Source: Aporrectodea caliginosa (taxonomy: Eukaryota; Annelida; Clitellata; Crassiclitellata; Lumbricidae). From it: 64,000 nucleotides of DNA. The stretch lies in NCBI GenBank assembly GCA_020284085.1, contig JACEVL010000154.1:2292143-2356142 (forward strand), given 5' to 3'. The stretch's first letter is position 1. The number at the start of each line of letters is the position of its first letter. Shown piece after piece: positions 51,786-64,000 of this stretch. Under the pieces are notes generated by a model. The model had not been told where the DNA came from. It worked only from the letters and a program-made list of their open reading frames with translations, and did no database searches. Made by a program: the position numbers and the translations under genes.

Positions 51786-52429
51786 ATTGGTTCTTATTTT
51801 TATTATTTCTTTCTTTACTATGTTTGATTTTCTGCTGTTCTAGACATAAATAAAGATGATTTTATATAATCAAATGCACTGACATACATAAAAATAGTTG
51901 ATTTTTTCAACAAATTCAGGGGGCAAATGCGCCCAGCCCCTCAAATGACGTCCCTGCTTCTAATTGAAACAGAATTTTATTCATCTATTTAGTAAATTAT
52001 ATAGCATAGATGCATACATATTTAGCGGTTTATTCATTTGTTTAGCAATTTATTTTTTTTTTATGCAGAAAATTGTTCATCTTGAAGTCGAGAAATTGTA
52101 AAAGGTAAAATTATACAAAGCGTTCGTGATGCAATGTAAAAGCCTACTTGTTTCGATTAATGCAACACAATTTCACACAGTGCAACGCAAAAGGCCCTTG
52201 TAACTGAAATTTCAAATGCCACATTACAAAGCTGAGTAAGGCACATCGATAAACAGACTGAAAGAAATAAGCACAATTAAGTAAAATAACCTTTTCGTTT
52301 AAGTAGATTAAACTGTTTTTCACTGCAATGGTAGAGTGGAGATTAGTCAAATTCGACTAAGTGCAGATTAGAATGTATGCATGTATGCATATGTGTATGT
52401 ATGCATTTATGCATGCATGGATGTATACA

Positions 52430-54194
52430 ATAGGGTGCCAATGAAACGTACACGAAAAAATTAAGTTTTTATTTTCTGTGGTCTCACCCTCTAAAAATGT
52501 TCCTTTATATATGGAAGTTATTCAGGAAAAAAATTAACCAAATATTTAAATATTTAGAGGTGGCACAATGCTCCTGAAGGCTATGTAATGATAATGTGTC
52601 TTAATGCTAGTGAATTTCTGGCATATTGTTCTGCTCTGTCATTGAAAACTTGTTAACTATGTGGATTACTCAGGAGTTTTGATTATTTCCGTGCTTTATA
52701 TCTATACTATATCATATCTGTGTTTTATATTCAGTCTCGATGCTATGACATCCCTCAGGAAAAATTAAAATTAAAAGACTAAAATGTACTGTGAACCGAA
52801 TAACTTTTGAATCCACTCGTTAGTGTTTTTATTCTTATTTACTGTTGGTTACCAAATAATGTTTAACAGAAAATCAATGCAAATTTGATTGTTTTATTAT
52901 TAGCATTGATTACATTATTTGAAATATTTGTAGGTGAGTGATACTATGAGATTGCTATCATCTTCTTCTAGTTGTCAATCTATGACAGAACTACAGGCCT
53001 AAACTCGGTTCCATTGTATGCAGAAAATATTATTGTTATGTGTGTATTACTATGTAACAGGTCTCTTGTCTGGTAATGGCTTAGTCCAGTTGGCAGACAT
53101 TAAAAAATATACATCGTGCATGGCTTATAGAAGGTCTGTCTGAGGCCATTGCCAGTTCTAAACTGCCTTCCAGTCGACAAGAAGTGTTAAGTCGTTTTCT
53201 GATCTGCATACAGTGCAGAACAAAACAGTTCAGGAGAGTGCTGCCGCCACTGCCAAGGAGATCAGCCAGTTTTGGGATAAATCACGCATTCCGACACGAC
53301 AGCAATACCATATCATCATCAAAATTAAGCAACAACACCACAAGTGGCAAGGTCTGAAGAAAGCTTCTTCCCGAAGAAAAGAAACGCAGCAGCACAAGGA
53401 AGATGAATTCACATCTGTTCTCGACGACTTATTTGATGTCGCGCATGCAGATGCTTTGCATTCGATAAAAATAAAGGAAGACCGGGAATTTTAACTAGCA
53501 CAGAGGGAGAAAGGAAGACATAGGAGTCTGGGACCAGATGACTTGAAGTTGGCGAAGGTCGAAGAGCGACGTTGTAAGAGAAAACAGCTAACCGAACACA
53601 GAAGGAAAAGAGTACAAGAGCGTAAGGTATCGCTAGGTTAGAGTTCTGTTGAAATTTCAGATAGCAATACAGACAGCAATGGGAGCAGTACAACTGAAGG
53701 TGAAGATAGTGATGTGAAAAATCTGTGGTAAAGAAAACAAATGAAAACAACAAAGCCAATAAATATAATTAGCCTAATCCCAGTGCAGGGTAAAAAGCTG
53801 AAGGTGGTAAACGACACAGTAGGCGAACGGGGCGTCGCACTAATACAGACATTCAATTCCGCTGTTAGAAAGCAGGAGGAGCAGAAGCAATATCTGCTTC
53901 AGGTGGTTGAAAGCCATCACCAGCAGTTTCCAGAACCCCCAAAATTTACTCGTTCAACAACTGTGCAGCCAGTAACATTTTATTAAACAATGAAACAACG
54001 AGGAGCAATGCATGTGTGCATAGCGGATTATTTAATACCATATTGCAGAGTTTGAAAATTTTACAGGTCTTGTGCCACCAGTAAATGTTATGTGATTGCT
54101 ACAAAACTTTATGTATTTCAGTTTAATGGCTAAAGGAACAAAACTAAGGGGTGAGACCTAAAAAATTGCAAACTTTGTTTTTCATTGGCACCCT
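52430..54194 (+). mobile_element. TIR DNA transposon of about 1.77 kb with passenger ORF
   Basis: Ends AGGGTGCCAATGAAA and its inverted copy TTTCATTGGCACCCT. TGTATACA lies on both sides (52422-52429 and 54195-54202), either an 8-bp target duplication or, as it is a palindrome, an extension of the inverted repeats; two extra bases (AT) sit at the left. The superfamily is not clear. The interior carries the ORF described at 53135-53730. Confidence 0.75.
53135..53730 (+). pseudogene. Passenger gene remnant with LFDVAHADAL motif
   Basis: Function unknown. Reading: EGLSEAIASSKLPSSRQEVL, a frame change near 53200, then VQNKTVQESAAATAKEISQF, IPTRQQYHIIIKIKQQHHKW, DDLFDVAHADALHSIKIKED, and REF followed by TAA (53492). 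The same frame continues LAQREKGRHRSLGPDDLKL and basic residues to TAG at 53638, then an acidic Ser-rich tail. I recall FDIAHADAL..F-LAQREKGRR as a repeated, element-associated protein in invertebrates, but I cannot name its family. One stop and one frameshift make this copy dead. Confidence 0.6.
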
Positions 54195-54202
54195 TGTATA
54201 CA

Positions 54203-57200
54203 TTCACTAAAACACCCATTCACCCACCCACTCATGCACTCACTCACTCGCCTATAAAGTCGACTCGACCCAGACTCTGTTCTGCTCAGCACGAGCTTAA
54301 CGTATCTTTTATTCAGGGTTTTCAAGTTTCAGTGCATATAGGACAGAAAGGCACAGACTTAACTACGGATTAGTTTAACTACTAATTAAATCTTAATGGC
54401 AACAGTAGTTTACTGCTACGCGTCATTAACTAAGTCTGAAAATTACTTAATCTTATGAAAAGGAACTGATTGACTTCTCCGAAATAGTCGACATGACCGA
54501 GGCTGTCTTCTATCGAACATGTGCTTACTTCAGTAAGTACGGACTAACCTGTGTCCACAATATGGGAAGACGCATATTGAAACGACCAAGGCAGTCAGAC
54601 GAAAGGGCAAAAAGACACGAACTGATTTAGGATATTCTTTATTAACTGCGAACTGAGTCTCTAGTCAGTGTAGTGCTTCGAGGTCAAGAGATAGGAAACA
54701 ATTTACTGATTCTTTCGAAACAGCTGCGACTTAAGAGCGCGCATAAAATGAGACATTAAGTCGTTTGAAGGTATATTAGACACAAGCAATAAAATAATTA
54801 TTACATAATTTGGACGAGTATCAGATTTAGTTTATGATTCTCATGGCATGCAAGGACGTAGGAGGCCGGAGGGCCGGGGCATTTCTCCAAATTCGGGCTT
54901 TAGTGTTTTTCGGGAGAAAGATAAGGAGAAGGCATAATAATGCCAGATTTCACTTTTCGGAAAAAGGTGGCTACTGGTTAGGCCTACCGGTCTATTCCGT
55001 ACTGCCTACGTATAGTAGGCCTACGGTATAGAGCGTATAGGGTCTACAGTCTACATACACAGCCTACTTAGCTCGCAAACACATCGTATGCACGACGCCA
55101 ATTATTATGGATTTATTTTTGCTTCTGGCAGAAGTAAAAGCTTGCGGCTTCCTGCACCCTACCATTGAAATTTACCCTACGCCTATGATGGTATGTCTCC
55201 AGTCCACGTGGATTTTTGCTCCATGAGTGGTTCTATACAAGTCCAAGACATAGGCCTACATAGGCTACGGGTCGCTGAGTTCTTAGGACAGGTATACATC
55301 ATTGAGGGGTTCTTAATGCCCGAGATATATTAATAATTACTGGGTACTTAAGGGGTTCCCAAAAATGACCAAGACTTACACCTGTGTCATTGGGTAGTTC
55401 TTATGATGTCCAGATGTATAGGCTAACTCGGTAATTGAAGTTCTTAACTTGACCACAGGGAATAATTATCACTGGACTGTTTACGGTAGGCCCCGGAGTC
55501 AGTCGGTGAATTGTCGGTCGGTAAGGAGTCACCGACTGACTTGTTGAGTTAGCGACTGACTTGTTGAGTTAGCGACTGACTTAGCGATTTAGTTGACTGG
55601 CAGTATACGTTGAAAGCAACGTAATTTCAACGCAACGTTTGACTGCAACATTGAACAGACGTCATTTTCGATGAATAAAAACGATTGCATAACGTCATGC
55701 AACGTTAGAAGACACCACTCAGGCAGGTAGTAAATAAAGAACTAGTAGATGTTTTTGAACATCATACGAGACAAAAAGTTCTGATTGTCTTCGCCATAAA
55801 ACAAAGCAGCTTGAGACTTTCTTAAAGTAATATAATATTATTCCGATATTTGCCCATCGTGTTACCGAAAATATAACCTAGGAAGCATTGCCGACGACCA
55901 TGAAAGAAATAATGTATGAAGATTCGGAGAAAGGTTGACAAGTAGGCTATTGAAGTCGTTCACAACAATGAGGTTTTGTTGTTTGACCACTAGTCAAAGC
56001 TACTTTTGAAAAGGTCAACTAGGAAGGCCTGGTTTTTAATTACTCAAAGATTAGTTTAACTACTAATTAAGTCTTAATGGCAACAGTAGCTTCCTGCTAG
56101 GCCTACTCATCAATATCCAGGATGAATTCGTCCATGATATGCCAAGGCGTTAATAGCTGGGAATAAGCGATTCCCTGTAATCCACCTTGCACAAGGAAGC
56201 TTCGTATAACCTACTTTACTAGATACACACCGTACAAGTATGCTGTAAACTAGTTCCCAGAAAGGCCGCCATCCGCCGCCGCTGAGCCCTCAAGTCGAAA
56301 CCAGTCGCTAAGCTATGGACTGCTAGTGACTTGGTTCACTTAATATCTTGCTTACTGTTTTAATCGCGGTTTTCGAGTTTAGATTTAACAAGGACAGGAG
56401 CAAAACTCGCTTTTAAGGTGCAATAGATTAACAGTCTAGCAATCAGTCGATGTCAGATTATCAGTTCTTAACAGGAAGCTGACGTTACTAGGCAAAATCA
56501 ATGTTTCATAACTGCTACAATCCAGAACAATAACAATGTTATTGTCACTGTCTTGTTGCGTTCTGACAACAAAACTTTGATCGAATAAACGAAAATACAT
56601 ACATACATAATCACACGTGTTATCTATCAACCCAGTTTCAATCTTACAGCGTGAGAAAAGTAGTTCCAGCAGAAGCAGTGGAAAGTATATATAGCTACTC
56701 TTAAAACCAGCTAATAATTATCAGGCCTACTAGTTCAACTGATTCAAAACAGTTAAAAACATAGTCGTAGTTAAACTATTTTTAAAGTAGTTACTGTCTG
56801 TCTCTGGTCTTGGAAAACGAGGCCTGCACATCACAAGATCGCTTGTTGTGTACATCTAAGAATCTTTCTTTTGGTGACTTTTTGCTTCGGGTGACATTTT
56901 AATTACTTATACTGCAGATTCAGTAGAGGCCAGGATCATAGTAAACGTAATAGTAAACTCCAAACTTCTAAACCGCCACTTGAAAGCCAAGAGCAAGGCA
57001 CCAGCTTATTCACGAGCGCTGAAGTGTCTCTTACAGCAGTTGAACCTTTTTTTTATCAACACCCTCATATATAGGCCTATTATGTTTTGTTGCTGACCAT
57101 TTCGTTCGTAGACATCTAACTCTGAGCCTTTAGATATCGATCTCATGCTTTTCACTCGCACAGATATATTATACGGTAGTGAGTGGATCCTTCATTGGTA

Positions 57201-57590
57201 GAATAGACAAGGTAGCCAGGAATCCATTCGTTGGGTTTCCTCAGCGGGTGGCATCACACGAATGTAATGAATTCACTGCTTTGCATGATGCAGTCGTGTA
57301 GGTGACCACGAAGCCATTATTTCTTTGATAGGGTGGGGTGGGTGTGTTTTCAAATGACGAAACGACACGAGGCGTTACGGTCGGGCTAACTGGACCTCAG
57401 TTTAGGCCACTTCAGAAGAAGACCGTTGAACTAGAAACTGAGATCTGTGGATACAAAGGATTAGAAATTCTACTATGGGCGATTTTGTGCTATTGTGAAT
57501 ATGAAACGCCTTCTTTCTCAGAAGGGTGCACTCAGGCCTCATGAACAGCAATCTCATAAGTAGGACATATCAATAAATGAATAAATCGGT
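54203..57590. other. No gene seen
   Basis: Contains a duplicated block (54370-54418 and 56045-56095: GATTAGTTTAACTACTAATT), short GACTGACTTGTTGAGTTAGC repeats at 55530-55590, and frequent TAGGCCTA. No reading frame has a family motif. Confidence 0.4.
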
Positions 57591-57597
57591 GAACCAA

Positions 57598-57903
57598 TCA
57601 TTCATTCAGGTATTCAACCATTCAATCAGCCATTCAAAAAGCCATTCAGTCATTCAATCATTCATTCGTTCATTCATTCAGTCATCCAGTCATTCAGTCA
57701 TTCATTCGTTCAGTAATTCAGTTAGTCATTCGGTCATTCAGTCAATCAGTCAGTAATTAATTTATTCATTCAGTCATTCATTCAGTCAGTCAGTTAGTCA
57801 TTCAGTCAGTCATTAAGTCGGTCAATCATTCAGTCAGTCATTCAGTCATTCAGTCATTCAGTCAGTCATTCATTCAGTCCGTCATTCAGTCCGTCAGTCA
57901 ATC
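57598..57903. repeat. (TCAG)n/(TCAT)n tetranucleotide repeat, about 300 bp
   Basis: Mixed CATT, CAGT, CGTT and CAAT tetramers starting mostly with CA or TC, the same type as 46788-46956. Confidence 0.92.
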
Positions 57904-58666
57904 TTAAATTAGAGAGAGAGTGGAACATACACATTGAGCATTATGGCCTACTGAACTAGTGCGTTAAGTTAATAACAGTACCACTCAGAACATGCAACTA
58001 TCTGGATTACGTAGGTCTACGATGCCCTGATGGGAAACACAGTTCTGTTAGCTATTAAACCTTCCCACCAGACGAATGCACACATTGCACAGAGACCTAA
58101 ATTCAAAGAGGCAACACATGATGACTTAACTACCATGTCAAATATATATAGCCTATATATATATTCACGAGCGCTATATATATATATATATATTAAGGCC
58201 TAACGTGCAGGAATTAGTTAGATACTAATACGTTGGTAGCACAAGGTTTCAATTCCATCCTCATCAGATCGTAATGTTATACGTTCGTTTAAATTCTTTC
58301 CACATTAAAGACTCAAGGACGGATCGCTGTTGTACTCTATAGTCCACACGTCACCGACAAAAGTTGTTGTATAAGTATAAACATAATACACACTCAAATT
58401 ATGTATTTATGTCAAGTTCAACTCACTCTTATTGCTGTTTTAATACAATTTCGAGTCGATTGTTTTGTTCTTTTTTGACTTACCAAAACACCGTTTAAAT
58501 TTTGACAGTTCAAAATTTAAAAATGGCAGAAATGTTCGAACAGATTATCATGCTGTGGCGGAGATTGATTTTTCCGAATCGAAAACAACACTACAAGACG
58601 ATACATCTCTGAAGTGTGTCTAGCTAGGTCAGAGGAGCCAAAGTCTCGCTTGATTTATAAAGACCA

Positions 58667-58815
58667 CACGATCAGACTCGCAGTAACGGTACCGAACTTT
58701 CGCCCAGAATGCCGAATCCGGTACATGAAGTTCTTACTAAATTAAAATGTCTACAGGCCTATTTTTTAAGGAGAGTACAACGTTCATTTCTCGTACGCTG
58801 GTCGCTCCTGTTATC
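58667..58815. repeat. Segment duplicated at 60156-60300
   Basis: Both have GATCAGACT.., GTAACGGTACC.AACTTTCGCC, GAATCCGGTACA.GAAGTTCT, CTACAGGCCTATTTTTTAA, GTACGCTGGTCG.TCCTGTT. Confidence 0.85.
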
Positions 58816-60155
58816 TGACTGCAACGTAGACGTGAATTATGAGTAAATTTAGACCACTGGCGCGAGGTTCTACGCCAGATTTAAAGCCTTGCACCGAGTG
58901 ATTAGATTTTATTTTTGTAGCCTTAGGTGGGAATGTAGAAGCGATTGTGAAAGGATGGTTGCCAACTGGGAAAAGATGAGTGGCCGCTGTGAGGAGAATT
59001 GCGAAACTCGTAGGGGCCTACTTGAGGTTGTTCGCGTGCTAATGAAGTTTGTCTAGCCTTCCGAAAAATGCATTAATCATTGGAACTTCTCAGTGCATAA
59101 TTCTCTAGACATGCTGAGTGCTACAGATATGCTGGAGTTCAGATTCCGGCTCTAGGGTAAAAGACCGACCGACTTCCATTATCAACACGCAGACTCAGTC
59201 CTGGCTTGGAGATCAGCCAGCGCAGTGCAATCAGTAACAGCAACACTGGCCAATGATAATGCATTAAGAAACTTACTAACTAACTAACTAACTAACTAAT
59301 ACTGTGTTTTCCAGCTGTGTCCAAGCTCGATCTGTTTTTCGCGAATATAAATCGCGAAAAACGTAAGTGCCAGGGAAAACTGCATCAGAGAAACCAACAG
59401 CCCTTATTCGCGAGTGAAAGGATTGCGGGCTTCTAATAATTATGGCCTTGTCTATAGTAGGCCCTATGCGTTCCTGGAATGCCTCTATACATCCTCGCAC
59501 TCTTTGTTAAGGAGACGGATAACTAGTCATGCGGGCTTTTCATATCAACCTTTCATTGAATATAATATGTCAATTTCGTAAAATGTGAGCGTTTGACTAA
59601 CGTTATTAAAAGGCTACTTACTTACTTACTTAGTAAGAGTCGAACGCAATTGTGCCTGTGGGGATTTGCAGATTCTCTGCTTCTGCACATCAGTGCGAGG
59701 AGCTCATCAGGCGATCGGACCCTTGAATATAATATCAATTCTTACTAAAGTTCTTAATAAACTAATTATAGTTTCTACTCGATTACCTTTTTTTCTACCT
59801 ACTTAGAAAATTAAGGAAAACTTGGCTCCCTGGCAGCGGAGCATAATTGCTCCTTTAGGGATGACCCTTTCACACTAGGAAAATGATTAACTTACGGTAG
59901 ATAACATTGCTGCTCGTATAATTGATAGTTGGACTGAAGTGAATTGATTGATTTGTTGTTGAGAAGAATAATATTATGTGCTACGGTTTTACGGGTTCAC
60001 CCCCCCGAAATAAGTTTCCGAAATTTTTATATGCTTTTACATGCAAAATAAAAAAAACCTGGAATTTTGCGACAATTTTCAATGGAAACCCCCGAAATCT
60101 TAAAACCTCCTCCGAAATAATTTTTTCTGGCTACGCCCATGTCAATGAGACCACG
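58816..60155. other. No gene seen
   Basis: TAAC (59272-59300) and TTAC (about 59613-59630) short repeats. A CCCCCGAAAT-containing pair at about 60000 and 60090 may mark a MITE ending near GGCTACGCCC (60130). Confidence 0.35.
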
Positions 60156-60300
60156 ATCAGACTTAGAGTAACGGTACCAAACTTTCGCCCAGATGCTGAA
60201 TCCGGTACACGAAGTTCTAACTAAACTGAATTGTCTACAGGCCTATTTTTTAAAGAGAATACGCCGTTCATTCATCGTACGCTGGTCGTTCCTGTTGTCC
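60156..60300. repeat. Second copy of the 58667 segment
   Basis: Same orientation, about 85-90 percent alike by eye. It ends about 60 bases before the next duplicated block, so two repeat families are adjacent here. Confidence 0.85.
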
Positions 60301-60362
60301 ATTGTCTTACCCTATGGCGCTCATATTTACACGGGTTACACGACCTAGTGAGCAGCGCTTTT

Positions 60363-60760
60363 TATCCATCTAGTTTAACTTACGGAAATCTTGCTTGCTT
60401 GCTTGCTTGCTTGAGCCACAGGCTAAAAAGTCAAATCTTGCGACGACTAATTCGATCACTTACAATCATTCAATCGTCATGAAACTTGGCAGATAGACTC
60501 GCCCTCGCAGACACTTCATTCTATAAAATTTCAGCTCCCCCAAAAGGCTAGCTTATAGAATCGGGGACTCAAATTTTCGAATCGGGGAATCCCCTTTTCC
60601 GATACGCAGCGTTGCCATTGGCCAGCGTTGCCATTGGCCGCAACAAAACGGGCGCGCTGCCTGATTAAACGCACGCTATGGCGTAAAATGAACGCGGACT
60701 ATTTTCAGAGTACACGTTATAGGATACTAGATGGATATAGTAAAAAACTTTGTTTTTACG
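60363..60760 (+). repeat. Second copy of the 51393 segment
   Basis: Contains a TTGC microexpansion (GCTTGCTTGCTTGC at about 60390) where the other copy has single units. The start ATGAACGCGGACTATTTTCA is kept. Confidence 0.85.
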
Positions 60761-60769
60761 GGCTGTATT

Positions 60770-61960
60770 TTATTATAGATTCTGAAAAGCCGCTGTGTAA
60801 ATTCGATCATTGGTCCCTAAAATACTATTTGCAACGGTGCATATATTATATAGGCTACATACACACTCATCTTGTTTGTTGAGGCAACTGATGCAAATAC
60901 TGGAGTGGTTAAAAACAGGACAGGCCTGGCGTCTTAATTATCTGGGTTGGGCATGATGTTGCCTTATGAGGGTAACGAACCGTTGAGAGGTTCTTGAATG
61001 GCCTATACAAATGTTCAGGTGCATATGTACCGGTACAGACAAACGCTCATACATATATAAGGGTGGTTAAACCCATGACGAGCCTAGCACCAAGAAATTA
61101 TTTATTTGTGGGAAGGGTTTGAGCCTAGTTGGAATCCTTATAGAATTCTTAAGCCCGCTGCTTGCGTTAGACTATTATTATAGAGCTACTTCGTTTATTT
61201 TACCATATAGATTCAATTTTTTCGTCAACTGGCTCTCCTTTCCTGAATCCTTCTGCCTTTACAATTGCAAAAGGTCACTCTCAGTTCTAAAACACACGCG
61301 TGACCTTCAGCTGTTTACGTAGATCTAACAACTGTGATATAGCTCCACAAGCAGACTACTATTAAGTGGTTTTACAGTAACTAGTTGTGAAAGGATTCAC
61401 AGTAACAACTGCTAAACTGTTTTATAGTGACCTATTGTGACACCATTTCGCAGCAAGATATGCTTCTTAGATTTCGGAACTCAAAAGTGGTTACTGTGAC
61501 ATAGTTTCAAAAGTAGACTGCTGTTAAGTGGTTTTACAGCAACTAAAAGTGACATTAAACTACTCTGCCACTGCATTTGAGATTGCTCTCCTTCTATTAT
61601 TTCAGAAGTGTACTCAAGACCATACGGTAGATTAGAACATCGATGGCGCTGCGCATCTGCGAGTGGACTTGCTTTAAACATTGGCCAAATCGAGGAGGCT
61701 CGAACTGGTAATCTCCTTATTACATGCAAGCCGAGCGTTATGACTATTCGGTTAGGCCATACCGTGTCAAACTAAACTACTATCAGTTACCTAAATTTAC
61801 TGCGAATGTATAACAGCAGACTACCAGAAAAAGTCGCAGCAGATAACACTTACTTTAACACAATCGTGGCAGTCAATTTGCCTTGCCATCAGTTTCTGAT
61901 TAGCAAGAGTCTAGAAAAATGTAGGATGAGCTCATCAGAGGCTGATTTGGGCGTTAGTGT
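60770..61960. other. No gene seen; a possible tRNA-like piece
   Basis: 61680-61760 on the minus strand reads GGCCTAACCGAATAGTCATA, CTTGCATGTAATAAGGAG and CCAGTTCGAGCCTCC, tRNA-like with A and B boxes but diverged arms. TAAGTGGTTTTACAGTAACT-like sequence repeats at 61356 and 61533. Confidence 0.35.
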
Positions 61961-61964
61961 GGGT

Positions 61965-62270
61965 GCGGGGGTGCTTGATAGTGTAGTGGATATAGCGTGC
62001 TGGACTGTTAAACGAGAGGTCGGGGGGTTCGAATCCCCGCCAGAGCAGATATTTAGTTCGAGATTTCTGTTCCACCTGCGCACCCTAGCCAACTCATCTA
62101 CAATGAGCATACTGATCGTACACTGTCAGTGGGAAGATGAGACGGCGAGGGAGAGGACTGGCCACCCGCCCTCATAAGCCGTGGCCAAGAAAATGAAGTC
62201 GCTAACACTTCATAGACGTGGCTGCCTTGGGGCTATAGCTTAAGGGACTGATCTTCTTTTCTGCTCTGCA
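61965..62270 (+). repeat. tRNA-derived SINE, copy 2 (best preserved)
   Basis: Head: GATAGTGTAGTGGATATAGC and GGGGGTTCGAATCCCCGCC (near-perfect B box and T arm). Body as in 32566-32880. The tail after CGCTAACACTTCATAGACG reads GGCTGCCTTGGGGCT. Confidence 0.88.
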
Positions 62271-62897
62271 CCCTGTGTCCTTCGACATAGTAGGCCTGCA
62301 CCATAATAGTAGCAAACACATCTCAAAGAACTTGACTAGTATGGCCTCGGGTCAACCGACTTCCTACCCAACCTCCCACTCGTCGCGGTCCAGGGCCAAG
62401 TCCTTGGACCAGTTCTGTTTTCAATACGCATAGTCCCAGTTTTTTTTCGGAGCGCCTAATCGGCCAGGCAAAGATGCTGCAGCACATCGCCTGTAGATGA
62501 CGCTAGTCGTACGTACTTGGTCGTGGTTAACATCACGTGGGCTGGAATTTTTATGCCACCCCAATGCAGACGTTGACAAATGGGAAACGTCGGCTGGAGA
62601 GACGGAAATTTTTCCATGCTCCGCTACGACGAGGTTTACTCGGTAAATGTCCTTCGCAGATGACTACCGGGTGCTCGGAATGCGAGAACGACGGATCTGG
62701 GTATAACTGCAGACTGCCTTGAAGTTGTCAAACACAGGGCAGAAAGATCGGGTGCATTAAGGCCTACTTTTGCATTTCGGTTCAGTAAAAGAGCTGCGTA
62801 AGTGCAGAATAAACGCCGGAGGTCTTTCAATGTCCGATGAACACCCCACTGTCGGAGACGATCTAAACAAGGAGGCACCGGCTGTTTGGACACATCA
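62271..62897. other. No gene seen
   Basis: Several short frames on both strands without recognisable motifs. Confidence 0.35.
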
Positions 62898-62905
62898 GGT
62901 GTTGC

Positions 62906-63073
62906 CAGTTGTTAAAGTGGTTTGGGTGATTAGTGGGAACTCCGAAGTAGTGTTTTATTGGAAAGCATGTTTTATCATGGTTCCATTGCATGGTGAGCAG
63001 TGGGAATGCAAGCCAAAATTTGGAGAACAGTTGGAACGCCGTTCCCATGGTTCCCACACCACTTTAAACACTG
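62906..63073. mobile_element. 168-bp hAT-type MITE, perfect 8-bp TSD
   Basis: Ends CAGTTGTTAAAGTGG and CCACTTTAAACACTG. GGTGTTGC is duplicated exactly at 62898-62905 and 63074-63081. It is the same family as 31231-31668 in opposite orientation, but with a single copy of the 27-base unit (about 62962-62988). Confidence 0.9.
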
Positions 63074-63166
63074 GGTGTTGCGACAGCAAACAGAACCATG
63101 CTAGAACTCTTCGAACCATGATTTCCGGCCCTTCAAGAGATTGGAAAAGATCAACAGGATGCCCGA

Positions 63167-63752
63167 TGCACATAGGCGCCGACTCCTTGGGAGCCTTGGG
63201 TGCGAATGCACCCAGAGAGAGCGTTCAGTGGGTGCGTCGCATTGAGAAGAATTCGGACCTAACTGTGCAATAAATTTGCAAATCTTCTATATTGGACAGG
63301 CTACATACAAGTGTTATTTAAGTTAACTAAAACTGAAAGTAACTTTATTGTTAAATGAAAAGTTCCATTTCAGTTAACTGAAACTGAAACGATGAAAACT
63401 GAAACTAAAACTAAAACTGAAAAGATTTGAAAACTATAACTAAAACTAAACTGGAAAGTTAAAACAAAAACTAAAACTGAACTCTGAAAAATATACTGAA
63501 ACTTAAATAACACTGCTACATACACAAATTTCGGAACATGTGAGCAGTGAGGTTGCACAACTATGTCAGTCACCGTCACCTGAGTTTCAAATAGTTTTTC
63601 TAACCACGTAACCCTTGACAAGACAAAACACAATTTCTTTCTCCGAAAATGCGCTGAAACTCACCTACGGCAAAAGTCGGCAATGTAGAATATAACAAAT
63701 GTTCCATCGGAAGAGCCCATGCACCAGAGACAAAAGTGAAAGTCGGCGCCTA
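63167..63752. mobile_element. Possible TIR element with GGCGCCGACT ends
   Basis: TAGGCGCCGACT at 63169 and AGTCGGCGCCTA near 63741 are inverted. No clear target duplication. It contains the nested element 63309-63515. Confidence 0.45.
63309..63515. mobile_element. 207-bp hAT-type MITE, perfect 8-bp TSD
   Basis: Ends AAGTGTTATTTAAG and CTTAAATAACACTG (one mismatch). CTACATAC is duplicated at 63301-63308 and 63516-63523. The interior is AACTAAAACTGAAA-type low complexity, like 37277-38117. Confidence 0.85.
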
Positions 63753-63851
63753 CGCAAGGATGAAGAACGGTGGAGCCTGGACTAGTCACGGCCTGGAGAC
63801 GAGAACAAAGATCTGTTATGGAAACGCTTTTGAGAAGGACACATCACATAT

Positions 63852-64000
63852 GACGATCATGATGATGATGACGATGTTGTTCTGGCTGCTGCTGATGATG
63901 GTGTTGTTGTTGTTCTTGCTGATGATGATTATGATGATTATGATGTTGTTGTTGTTGTTCTTGCTGACGATGATTATGATGATGATGTTGTTGTTGTTGA
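63852..64000. repeat. (GAT)n/(GTT)n trinucleotide repeat
   Basis: ATGATG and GTTGTT blocks repeated with CTTGCTGA-like interruptions, running off the window edge. Confidence 0.95.

Larger units (their letters stand above)
48500..52429. other. No gene seen; simple repeats and MITE remnants
   Basis: Holds a CTGT microsatellite (49335-49612), an ACATA/CATAA pentamer region, an AACGATAA-rich MITE-like patch, a partial SINE (reversed AATGAAGTCGCTAACAC at about 50577) and the 51393-51785 repeat. Reading frames here lack family motifs. Confidence 0.4.

Noticed and set aside
53741..53986. Separate 81-codon gene
   Set aside because: Lies inside the TIR element right after the passenger ORF and is probably its 3' coding or untranslated continuation in another frame; no independent evidence.

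Overview
This is a metazoan nuclear genome fragment. Genes are split by GT-AG introns, and most of the DNA is transposable-element remnants, tRNA-derived SINE-like repeats, microsatellites and minisatellites. Gene content (a BET bromodomain gene, a nardilysin-like M16 peptidase gene, an LC3C-like ATG8 gene and a CXorf65 homologue), the repeat types and the very frequent palindrome TAGGCCTA suggest a marine invertebrate, perhaps a deuterostome such as an echinoderm or hemichordate. The species assignment is inference only.

Layout. 1-3003: a decayed endonuclease/reverse transcriptase retrotransposon lying antisense in an intron of the next gene. 3052-9972 (minus): five coding exons of a BET-family bromodomain gene, from the start codon through bromodomain 1 to the first helix of bromodomain 2; the rest lies beyond the left edge. 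10-23 kb: a transposon graveyard with a Harbinger-like element, LINE pieces, and nested hAT-type elements whose 8-bp target duplications are still readable. 23159-33151 (plus): the C-terminal half of a nardilysin-like gene ending in a stop codon. It contains a tandemly duplicated 144-nt exon, a partial second copy of the next exon, and several tandem arrays. 36592-40230 (plus): a complete four-exon LC3C-like ATG8 gene of 126 codons whose protein ends exactly on the conjugation glycine. 45381-47354 (plus): a two-exon CXorf65 homologue whose intron is filled with a CT-rich microsatellite. 48-64 kb: no gene I can support; it holds SINEs, duplicated segments, a 1.8-kb TIR element with a decayed passenger ORF, and hAT-type MITEs.

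The four genes have no evident functional link: chromatin reading, peptidase-like, autophagy, and unknown. The most unusual theme is tandem duplication at splice sites. One 26-bp array (11 units) is built from the 5' splice site of a nardilysin exon. An array of about 22-23-bp units leads into the LC3 exon 3 acceptor, every unit resembling that acceptor. A nardilysin exon is duplicated with introns far more alike than the exons. A 27-bp array has expanded inside a hAT-type MITE whose relative at 62.9 kb has only one unit.

All coordinates and splice choices were read by eye. Family names rest on motifs remembered from the families, not on database searches.
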